Origin: an uncultured Bdellovibrionales bacterium
Lineage (GTDB): Bacteria > Bdellovibrionota > FAC87 > UBA2466
Length of the DNA: 11,516 nucleotides
Direction: 5' to 3'
Assembly (NCBI GenBank): GCA_937903155.1
Contig: CALCZU010000083.1
Span: 1-11,516 of the forward strand
Part shown: positions 1-5,624 of the stretch, piece by piece
Layout of the letters: every line of letters starts with the position of its first letter
Position numbering within the stretch: position 1 is the stretch's first letter
Translations under genes and position numbers: made by a program
The notes under the pieces: model-generated
The model's input: the letters and a program-made list of their open reading frames with translations, nothing else
Databases searched by the model: none
What the model was told of the DNA's origin: nothing

Positions 1-197
1 GCGAAAACTTTAAGAAAAGTTTCCTAATTATTAAAGGCCCTGGCATCACCGCTCAAAACATTTCTACTTTGCGAGACCATCGAGACCTCGCACCCACGAT
101 TGCGAAAATCTTCGGTGCGAAGATGCACGCGTCTCAAGGAAAAGACTTGCTGACAAATCCTTCCCGCACCCAAGCGAGCCTTCCTCCCAAACACTAG
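1..197 (+). CDS. C-terminus of an alkaline phosphatase / sulfatase-superfamily protein (partial, 5' end outside window)
   Basis: The frame beginning at base 3 is open from the left edge to a TAG at 195-197 and gives 64 residues. It contains a 'LIIKGPGI' strand followed by 'DLAPTIAKIFGA' and 'SQGKDLL'. This is the usual ending of alkaline-phosphatase-superfamily enzymes (type I phosphodiesterases, sulfatases): a 'vPliikGPG' segment, then 'D.aPTia.llG....G..l'. The metal-binding and nucleophile residues lie upstream of the window, so neither substrate nor location can be read here. The gene ends inside the CTAG at 194-197, whose other strand supplies the stop of the convergent LysR gene. There is no room for a terminator between them, so any terminator must lie inside the LysR gene. 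The superfamily call is fairly safe; the exact enzyme is not. Confidence 0.68.
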   Translation, partial: ENFKKSFLIIKGPGITAQNISTLRDHRDLAPTIAKIFGAKMHASQGKDLLTNPSRTQASLPPKH

Positions 198-1111
198 AGG
201 ACTGATTTAATTTTTTGACGGATCCACGTGTGCAATGGGTCCGAGTGGCTACGTTCGTGCCAGATCTGAGCGATTCGAATGGGTTCAATCTCAAACGGGC
301 CTTTAAATATCTCAATCGGAAAAAATTCCTGAGTGGCCTCAACGAATCTTCGAGTAGCGGTCAGAACAAGGTCTGATTTTGAAATGGCAGCAATCGCTGA
401 GAGAGCGTTCGGAGTTCGCAAGGTGAGATGCCTTTTCATTTTTAGTTTTTGAAGATTATCATCCGTTGTCGTCCATAAAGCGCCTTGTGGATTGATGAGC
501 ACATGATTGTATTGGGTGAACTTGGGAATCGTGAGTTTTGAAGTGAGAAGAGGGTGGTTCTTCCTCACCGCACACACATAGGGGTCTAAAAAGAGTTCCT
601 GTTTAATGAAGCTTTGAGGAATTTCTTCTCGAACGACGAGGACCGTAAGATCATACTCGCCTTTTTCGAGTGCGCCTTTCTGTAAATTCCCTTGAGAGGG
701 CCGGAAATTTAAACTAATTCCCGGAGCTTCCTCTTCCATGATTTTCGTCAGAGCGGGGGCGAGGAGAAACTCGATATAGTCGGTGGTTGCAACGGTGAAG
801 GAACCCTTCGCAGTTCGGATATCAAATTCCGTCTTGGAATAAACTTTTTCTAAATTACGCATCATTTCTTGAAGTGGTATGTAAAGTTCCTGCGCTCGTT
901 TCGTCGCCGCAAAACCCCGCGAAGTTCTCACGAATAGCGGATCGTCGAACTCCTCCCTAAGTAATCGGAGCGCTCGAGAAAGATTCGGCTGAGACATTCG
1001 AAGTTTCTTGGCCGCCTCAGTGACACTCTCTGTTTCAATGACCGCCGCGAGAATCGCGAGCAGGTTTAAGTTCTTATTTGTGATATTTGGTTTTGATATA
1101 CGGTTTATCAT
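194..1111 (-). CDS. LysR-family transcriptional regulator
   Basis: This 305-residue protein has the full length of a LysR-type regulator. The N-terminal winged helix-turn-helix spans about residues 14-72, with the hallmark 'SVTEAAKKLRMSQPNLSRAL' recognition region and 'DPLFVRTSRGFAAT' wing. A linker helix follows to about 100, and a periplasmic-binding-protein-like effector domain covers about 103-305. The ending 'WHERSHSDPLHTWIR' resembles the NodD/NahR/LeuO-like branch. The effector cannot be inferred. It is divergent from the exported HAD gene across a 92-bp gap, the usual arrangement for a LysR regulator and its target, so that gene is the best candidate target. The start ATG (1109-1111) has no Shine-Dalgarno sequence; a TTGACC/TATAGA promoter ends only 14 bases upstream. 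The 3' end overlaps the convergent phosphatase gene by 4 bp. Confidence 0.93.
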   Translation of the reverse strand: MINRISKPNITNKNLNLLAILAAVIETESVTEAAKKLRMSQPNLSRALRLLREEFDDPLFVRTSRGFAATKRAQELYIPLQEMMRNLEKVYSKTEFDIRTAKGSFTVATTDYIEFLLAPALTKIMEEEAPGISLNFRPSQGNLQKGALEKGEYDLTVLVVREEIPQSFIKQELFLDPYVCAVRKNHPLLTSKLTIPKFTQYNHVLINPQGALWTTTDDNLQKLKMKRHLTLRTPNALSAIAAISKSDLVLTATRRFVEATQEFFPIEIFKGPFEIEPIRIAQIWHERSHSDPLHTWIRQKIKSVL

Positions 1112-1125
1112 TTTTATATATTTTA

Positions 1126-1153
1126 TCTATATCCACAAGTTTTCTAAGGTCAA
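1126..1153 (-). promoter_or_regulatory. Candidate sigma70-type promoter of the LysR gene
   Basis: Read on the minus strand, TTGACC (1148-1153) and TATAGA (1126-1131) are separated by 16 bases. The -35 box matches consensus at 5 of 6 positions and the -10 at 4 of 6. The -10 ends 14 bases before the ATG, so the leader would be about 6-8 bases, consistent with the missing ribosome binding site. AT-rich sequence around 1112-1132 could also hold the LysR protein's own binding site, but no clear T-N11-A palindrome stands out. Confidence 0.5.
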
Positions 1154-1161
1154 CTCATCTG

Positions 1162-1184
1162 CTTAAGGGAATGAACTCTTAAGG
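1162..1184 (+). repeat. Short direct repeat CTTAAGG upstream of the HAD gene
   Basis: CTTAAGG occurs at 1162-1168 and again at 1178-1184, start to start 16 bases, within the divergent LysR/HAD intergenic region and just upstream of the HAD ribosome binding site. Its core CTTAAG is self-complementary. It could be a pair of regulator half-sites. The motif is short enough to be chance. Confidence 0.3.
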
Positions 1185-1203
1185 AAATTTGGGGGAATAT
1201 CCA

Positions 1204-1986
1204 ATGAATCAATTTATCCGAAGCTTCGTCGTCACCTTACTCGTCTCTGTCTCGCTTTTTGCGCAAATTATCGAAAGCAAGAAGATGTCTGACATCTTAA
1301 ATACCGTCAGTCCCAATGCACTGGTCATCTTTGACCTCGACAATACCATCATGGAGGCAGGTCAAACGATTGGCAGTGACCAATGGTTTGATTATCGGGT
1401 CAAAATCCACGAAAGAGGGGGATACACACTGGACCAAGCGCTGACAAAAGCGTCCGAAGAATGGGAAGCAGTAAACTATAAAGCCCGCGTGAAAATCGTT
1501 GAACCCGAAACGGTAGGGATCATTCAAAACCTCCAGATGAGAGGAATCCGCACCATGGGACTCACGGCTCGTCCAGCGACTTTCTTGGAGGAAAGCTTAA
1601 AGCAGTTAAACCGCCTGGATGTTCATTTCGATCGCGAAACTGTGAGCGAAGAACACATTACGTTGAAAGACAAAGATGTCGCGACTTTCAAAGACGGTTT
1701 AATGAGTGTCGGCGGAAATAATAAGGGCACTATTCTTGTGAAGCTTTTAAAATATCTCAACTACAAACCAGGTCGCATCCTCTTTGTGGATGATAAATTA
1801 AAAAACGTGACCAATGTCGACAACGCACTGAAAGCCGCTTCCATTCTCTCTTTTGCATACCGATACAGCTTTACGGACGAAAAAGTTGCCGCTTTCGACT
1901 CACGCCTCGCCGATTTCCAGTACCAATACTTCTTGAATCACCGGGTGGTCCTCACGGATAAAGAAGCACGGGCCCTTATAAAATAG
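1204..1986 (+). CDS. Exported HAD-like hydrolase of the DUF2608 type
   Basis: This 260-residue protein has a Sec signal peptide (hydrophobic stretch about residues 4-20, likely cleavage near 'SLFA-Q') and a complete set of haloacid-dehalogenase motifs: 'FDLDNT' (nucleophile D44, acid/base D46), the motif II threonine in 'GLTARP' (T121), the motif III lysine in 'GNNKG' (K174), and the acidic motif IV pair in 'FVDD' (D196, D197). Length and layout match the DUF2608 family of predicted phosphatases known from Legionella, Coxiella and Bdellovibrio-like bacteria. It should act in the periplasm or outside the cell on an unknown phosphate ester. I place the start at ATG 1204 because GGGGGAA (1191-1197) lies 6 bases upstream and the signal peptide begins there; an upstream in-frame TTG at 1189 would overlap that site. 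It is divergent from the LysR gene and ends with a hairpin terminator, so it is a single-gene transcript. Confidence 0.87.
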   Translation: MNQFIRSFVVTLLVSVSLFAQIIESKKMSDILNTVSPNALVIFDLDNTIMEAGQTIGSDQWFDYRVKIHERGGYTLDQALTKASEEWEAVNYKARVKIVEPETVGIIQNLQMRGIRTMGLTARPATFLEESLKQLNRLDVHFDRETVSEEHITLKDKDVATFKDGLMSVGGNNKGTILVKLLKYLNYKPGRILFVDDKLKNVTNVDNALKAASILSFAYRYSFTDEKVAAFDSRLADFQYQYFLNHRVVLTDKEARALIK

Positions 1987-2009
1987 CTTGTTCTTACGTT
2001 CCTCAGATG

Positions 2010-2045
2010 ACGTCCTGGCGATTCCGCCAGGACGTTTCCTTTTTT
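2010..2045 (+). terminator. Rho-independent terminator after the HAD gene
   Basis: A perfect 11-bp stem, ACGTCCTGGCG (2010-2020) pairing with CGCCAGGACGT (2025-2035), closes a four-base ATTC loop and is followed by TTCC and a run of T (2036-2045). It lies 24 bases after the HAD stop codon and separates this gene from the sigma-factor operon. Confidence 0.92.
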
Positions 2046-2067
2046 GCCCGTCTTTGAAAAATCGCAT

Positions 2068-2088
2068 TGATTTCCAGTGTTTAAATCA
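2068..2088. promoter_or_regulatory. Dyad in the sigma-operon upstream region
   Basis: TGATTT (2068-2073) and AAATCA (2083-2088) form a 6-bp inverted repeat with a 9-base spacer, about 57 bases before the sigma-factor ATG. TTGATT (2067-2072) and TAAATT (2092-2097) could serve as weak -35 and -10 boxes, but their spacing of 19 is long. The dyad might be an operator or could be chance in AT-rich DNA. No convincing promoter is visible in 2046-2144, which would fit use of a dedicated (ECF-type) promoter. Confidence 0.3.
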
Positions 2089-2144
2089 GACTAAATTAAA
2101 AAGTGACGATTTCTTTTGGCTAAAGTGTTAAGTAAGCGCATCGC

Positions 2145-2624
2145 ATGGCACAAGATATCGAAAAGCTCTACCTTCGGTACGGACCAATGGTCTTAAGAAG
2201 GTGTCAAACTCTATTGAAGGACGATGCACGCGCCAAAGATGCGATGCAAGAGACGTTTATTCGAGTGCTGGAAAAATACGCAGGTAAAGAAATCGAAAGT
2301 CCTTCGAGCTTTTTTTATCAGATTTCAACGTCCGTTTGTTTGAATCAGATTCGGCACGAGAAAGTGAAACAGAAAGTCGCTCCAGAACTTGAATATGTCT
2401 CGACCTTCTGTGACGGACTCGAAAAAGGGATTTGGTCACGGATGGTTTCAACACTTTTTGAAACAGAACTCGAATCCACAAAGTACTTAGCCGTACTTGT
2501 GTACGTCGATGGTTACACGCTTGAAGAAGCGGCAGAAGAAGTAGGGCTCAGCGTTTCGGGGGTTCGAAAACGGTTGAGAGGGTTAAAACAACGCATTCAA
2601 GAGAAAGAAGGGGTTAATGAATAA
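2145..2624 (+). CDS. ECF-type sigma-70 family RNA polymerase sigma factor
   Basis: This 159-residue protein has the two-domain size of an ECF sigma factor. Sigma region 2 covers about residues 5-72, with the core-binding signature 'DDARAKDAMQETFIRVLEKY' and the promoter-melting segment ending 'CLNQIRHEK'. Region 4 covers about 97-153, with the -35-binding helix-turn-helix 'YTLEEAAEEVGLSVSGVRKR'. Region 3 is absent, as expected. It is the first gene of a tightly packed operon: its last 8 bases overlap the start of the anti-sigma-like gene, and the caspase gene follows. ECF sigma factors are usually held inactive by a cotranscribed membrane anti-sigma factor and often drive their own operon; both are likely here but not shown. 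The ATG at 2145 has no good Shine-Dalgarno sequence. Confidence 0.93.
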   Translation: MAQDIEKLYLRYGPMVLRRCQTLLKDDARAKDAMQETFIRVLEKYAGKEIESPSSFFYQISTSVCLNQIRHEKVKQKVAPELEYVSTFCDGLEKGIWSRMVSTLFETELESTKYLAVLVYVDGYTLEEAAEEVGLSVSGVRKRLRGLKQRIQEKEGVNE

Positions 2625-3360
2625 TTTAAATTTACCAGAACTGACCCTGGAAAAGTTCTTGCTCGGAGAGCTTGAGACCGAACAGACTTCCAAAGTGAAT
2701 CAAATCTTGGAAGAGGAAAAAAATCTTCCCGAGTCGCAACGTGCTTTAACGCTTAGGCTGGAATCTCTCAAAACCAAAAACGAAAATTTCTCCTTCCATT
2801 ATCCTTTCCACCAGTTGGAAAGCAAGCTTAAGCCTCAGAGAAGACCTTCGGCAAAACCTTGGGCAATGGTAGGGGTGGCATTTGCTTCTCTTTTTCTCTG
2901 CCTCTCCATGTGGTTGATTCCGCAGTCCGAAACGGGTCGACTGAAAGGGTTGACGCCATCACTTTCCATCTATTTAAAAGTCGGCACTGAAGTCCGAAAA
3001 TTAAATTCAGGCGAAAGAATTCCAAAAGGCGGGGAAATCCAAATCAGTTACAATAGCGCTTCGAAAAAGTACGGAGCGGTGATTTCGATGGATAGCCTTG
3101 GCAATCAGACCTGGCACTCTCCGGAGAAACCAGGAAAGCTTATGAAGCTAAAGCAGGGTGAAACAGCGCTGCCCACGGCATTTGTGCTGGACGAATCCCC
3201 GAATTTTGAAAAGTTCTTTTTGGTCGCGTCTGATGAAGAGTCAGAACTGCAAGCGTATCTCAAAGGTTTGAAAGTGAAGAATGAAAAAACGGGAGAAACT
3301 TATTGGGAGCATGGTGTTCCCCCCGGTGTAGAAGTAAATGAATTTCTCTTAAGGAAATAA
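2617..3360 (+). CDS. Single-pass membrane anti-sigma-factor-like protein with periplasmic sensor domain
   Basis: This 247-residue protein has three parts. Residues 1-80 are cytoplasmic, and 'LTLEKFLLGELETEQTSKV' resembles the N-terminal helix of anti-sigma domains; a basic stretch (72-80) precedes the membrane. A single transmembrane helix spans about 82-102. Residues about 105-247 form a beta-rich periplasmic domain ('SGERIPKGGEIQISY', 'KYGAVISMDSLGNQTW', 'LPTAFVLDESPNFEKFFLV') that resembles the DUF4384-type domains found beside bacterial caspases. The zinc-anti-sigma HxxxCxxC motif is missing: the only cysteine, C95, is in the membrane helix. It overlaps the sigma gene by 8 bp and ends 2 bases before the caspase ATG, so the three proteins are probably made together. 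The anti-sigma role is inferred from position and topology. Confidence 0.78.
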   Translation: MNNLNLPELTLEKFLLGELETEQTSKVNQILEEEKNLPESQRALTLRLESLKTKNENFSFHYPFHQLESKLKPQRRPSAKPWAMVGVAFASLFLCLSMWLIPQSETGRLKGLTPSLSIYLKVGTEVRKLNSGERIPKGGEIQISYNSASKKYGAVISMDSLGNQTWHSPEKPGKLMKLKQGETALPTAFVLDESPNFEKFFLVASDEESELQAYLKGLKVKNEKTGETYWEHGVPPGVEVNEFLLRK

Positions 3361-3362
3361 GC

Positions 3363-5621
3363 ATGAAAAATCTACTCATCGTGTTTTTCGCGTTTTCACA
3401 AGTCGGTTTCGCTCGCCATGAAACCGTTATTCGACGTTACGCTTTATTGATTTCGAGAGAAGACGGTGGCCGCTCCAATCCTAAACTCCGTTATTCGCAA
3501 TCGGATGCAAAGTCGCTCGCGAAAGTCTTACACGAAGTGGGTGGCGTGAATGGTTCCGAAATGTCAGTCGCTTACAACCCTTCTCGAGCCGAATTAGCGA
3601 CACGCTTTCAATTAATGAAGCAGCTGATTCAGAGACGGAAAGCGATGAAAGAACGAAGCGAACTCGTTTTTTATTACTCAGGTCACTCGGATGAGAGTGG
3701 GATTCTATTAGGCTCCGAAAGACTGACTTATCACGACCTTAAAAAATCGATTCAAGCTCTGAATGCTGATGTGAGTATGTTGGTTTTAGATAGTTGTGCC
3801 TCGGGAAGTCTGACTCGTTTGAAAGGTGGCGTAAAGGTCGCACCTTTTTTGACGGAGTCGCTGTCAAACTTAAAAGGATTTGTCGCGCTCACTTCGAGTT
3901 CCAATGACGAAGCCTCACAAGAATCGGATAAACTAGGCGCTTCGTATTTCACCCATTACCTGATTTCGGGTTTACGAGGTGCTGCAGACATTAACTCAGA
4001 TAACAAAGTGACCTTAAACGAAGCGTATCAATACGCGTATCAACAAACTTTAGCACGTACCGAAAAGACTATCGCCGGTCCCCAGCATCCTTCGTACACG
4101 ATTCAGTTGTCAGGGCAGGGCGAGCTTGTGATGACGGACTTGAGAAAAGTTTCGGCGCGACTTCTGCTAGATGCGCCGATTCAAGGACGGATCTTTATCC
4201 GAGATCGCAGCGAAAAAATCATCGCGGAAGTCGCAAAATCGCAAATCAAGCCACTCATTCTTGGACTCGAGCCCGGCCTCTATACTTTGCTCTTGTCTCA
4301 AGAGGGTGATCTGAGAAGTGCAAAAGTTGTTGTCGCAGAAAACGCCACACAAAGCGTAAAACTTTCTGACTTTAAGGCGTTAGACTTAGAATCGGCCGAA
4401 AAAAAAGGCGGAGTCTTTGAAGAACGCGATTTTCTAAAAGTGGGTGCCGAGTTTTCGGTGGTTCCAGGCGTCTCTACGAATCACTATCCTCCCGCATCGA
4501 CGATTAACAATTTTCATCTCTCTATTTTTTATATGACGCCTGCTCAGATCCGAGGGTTTGGTTGGTCGATGCTGGGAACGTCCATTGCGAAAGATTCCGT
4601 CGAGGGCATGCAGAGCAGTTTCATTTTTAATGATAGCAAAAAATATGTCACAGGACTTCAGTTCTCTACCTTCGGAAATCGCACCGGAACTCTCACCGGA
4701 GCCCAGTTCTCTGCGGGTTACAACGCGACTCAAGATCTGACGGGCTTACAGATTGGCGTATGGAATGAAGTCAATAAGGCCGGCAAAGGTGTTCAAATCG
4801 GGGTGAGTAATTTTGAATCGGGAATGACTCAAAGTCTGCAAATTGGGGCTTTAAATCTTTCGCAGACCCCAGAAAAATTGGCGAGTCAGTGGGGCGCCGT
4901 CAATTTCTCAAAGAGTGTTCAAGGGGCGCAAGGTGGGGGATTAAACTACGCCGAAGATACAAAAGGGTTTCAGGTCGGCGCCGCAAGCTATTCTAAAAAA
5001 ATCGTAGGTGCACAAGTTTCTGGATTTAATCTCTCCAAAGAAGCGGTGGGAGTGCAGGCAGGGGCTGTGAATTACGCGAGCAAAATTGAAGGTGCGCAGA
5101 TTGGCGCGATTAATCTCGCAAAAGAAGCGCATGGAATTCAGATTGGGTTTTTTAATTATGGGGCCGAACCGGATGCGTTTACTTTGGGGCTGATTAATAT
5201 TTCGAAACAAAGTCCTTTCAGAGTCGCGTATCACTTCGACGAAATGAGTCATCATCTGCTGGCCTTTAAGTCGGGAACGAGATTGAGTTACACGTTTTTG
5301 GAAGTCGGCGTAAAAGACTTTAGCTCTGAATTTATCGAACATACCGAAGCTTTTGGGCTGGGAATCGAGCTTCCATTAGCGTCGATTCTTTCGATGGGAC
5401 TTGAGGTCTCTTTGACTCGACTCGATGTGGGAGATTTTTCGGAGAATGGTCTTTATTATGCCGAAGCTCGTCTTTTTCCGAGAGTTTCGGTGACCTCGTG
5501 GTTAGATTTGTTCGCAGGGATTTCTGTAAAGAAGGATTACACTCTGGGTTTGGCGGACGAAACGCCGATCCGAGAGCGTCCCCGAATCGGATACATCGCC
5601 GGTCTGGAGTTCAAACTCTAG
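3363..5621 (+). CDS. Exported caspase-family (peptidase C14) protein with C-terminal LA_2272-like surface repeats
   Basis: This 752-residue protein is modular. A Sec signal peptide covers residues 1-17, ending 'VGFA'. A caspase p20-like domain spans about 22-255, with catalytic histidine H108 in 'FYYSGHSD' and cysteine C145 in 'LVLDSCASGS'. An EF-hand-like loop sits at 209-220 ('DINSDNKVTLNE', with D/N/D at positions 1/3/5 and E at 12). A small beta-sandwich-like linker covers about 264-335. Twelve repeats anchored on G-x-Q-x-G-x-x-N run from about 429 to 614. A beta-rich tail (620-752) ends in alternating hydrophobics, 'YIAGLEFKL', like an outer-membrane strand. The repeats resemble Leptospira LA_2272-family surface repeats. 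The enzyme should therefore work in the periplasm or on the outer membrane, unlike cytoplasmic metacaspases. AAGGA (3351-3355) lies 7 bases before the ATG. It is the last gene of the sigma operon, and a convergent gene ends 3 bases after it. Cleavage specificity and substrate are unknown. Confidence 0.9.
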   Translation: MKNLLIVFFAFSQVGFARHETVIRRYALLISREDGGRSNPKLRYSQSDAKSLAKVLHEVGGVNGSEMSVAYNPSRAELATRFQLMKQLIQRRKAMKERSELVFYYSGHSDESGILLGSERLTYHDLKKSIQALNADVSMLVLDSCASGSLTRLKGGVKVAPFLTESLSNLKGFVALTSSSNDEASQESDKLGASYFTHYLISGLRGAADINSDNKVTLNEAYQYAYQQTLARTEKTIAGPQHPSYTIQLSGQGELVMTDLRKVSARLLLDAPIQGRIFIRDRSEKIIAEVAKSQIKPLILGLEPGLYTLLLSQEGDLRSAKVVVAENATQSVKLSDFKALDLESAEKKGGVFEERDFLKVGAEFSVVPGVSTNHYPPASTINNFHLSIFYMTPAQIRGFGWSMLGTSIAKDSVEGMQSSFIFNDSKKYVTGLQFSTFGNRTGTLTGAQFSAGYNATQDLTGLQIGVWNEVNKAGKGVQIGVSNFESGMTQSLQIGALNLSQTPEKLASQWGAVNFSKSVQGAQGGGLNYAEDTKGFQVGAASYSKKIVGAQVSGFNLSKEAVGVQAGAVNYASKIEGAQIGAINLAKEAHGIQIGFFNYGAEPDAFTLGLINISKQSPFRVAYHFDEMSHHLLAFKSGTRLSYTFLEVGVKDFSSEFIEHTEAFGLGIELPLASILSMGLEVSLTRLDVGDFSENGLYYAEARLFPRVSVTSWLDLFAGISVKKDYTLGLADETPIRERPRIGYIAGLEFKL
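4647..5204 (+). repeat. In-gene array of twelve 14-15-residue repeats in the caspase protein
   Basis: Anchor glutamines fall at residues 433, 448, 463, 478, 493, 509, 523, 537, 551, 565, 579 and 593, with a degenerate thirteenth unit at 607. Spacing is 15 for the first four steps, then 16, then exactly 14 for the rest. The consensus is G-x-Q-(I/V/A)-G-x-x-N-(L/Y/F), with the asparagine five residues after the glutamine in most units. At DNA level the units have diverged, so this is an old protein repeat and not recent slippage. A regular beta-solenoid or series of beta-hairpins is likely. Confidence 0.88.
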
Positions 5622-5624
5622 TTC

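Noticed and set aside
1189..1203. Upstream TTG start for the HAD gene, adding five residues
   Set aside because: It overlaps the GGGGGAA ribosome binding site, and the signal peptide begins properly at the ATG at 1204.
4647..5204. Regular 42-45-base spacing considered as a CRISPR-like or minisatellite array
   Set aside because: The DNA units are not near-identical; the regularity is at protein level inside one long frame.
4941..5342. Long antisense open frame (133 codons) opposite the caspase repeats
   Set aside because: It mirrors the repetitive coding strand; no ribosome binding site or recognisable domain was seen, and the + strand frame is clearly real.
3363..5621. Type III-E CRISPR (Craspase) locus, because of the caspase and sigma pairing
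   Set aside because: No Cas effector, CRISPR array or TPR-CHAT fusion is present, and the caspase is exported. Only the regulatory logic is analogous.
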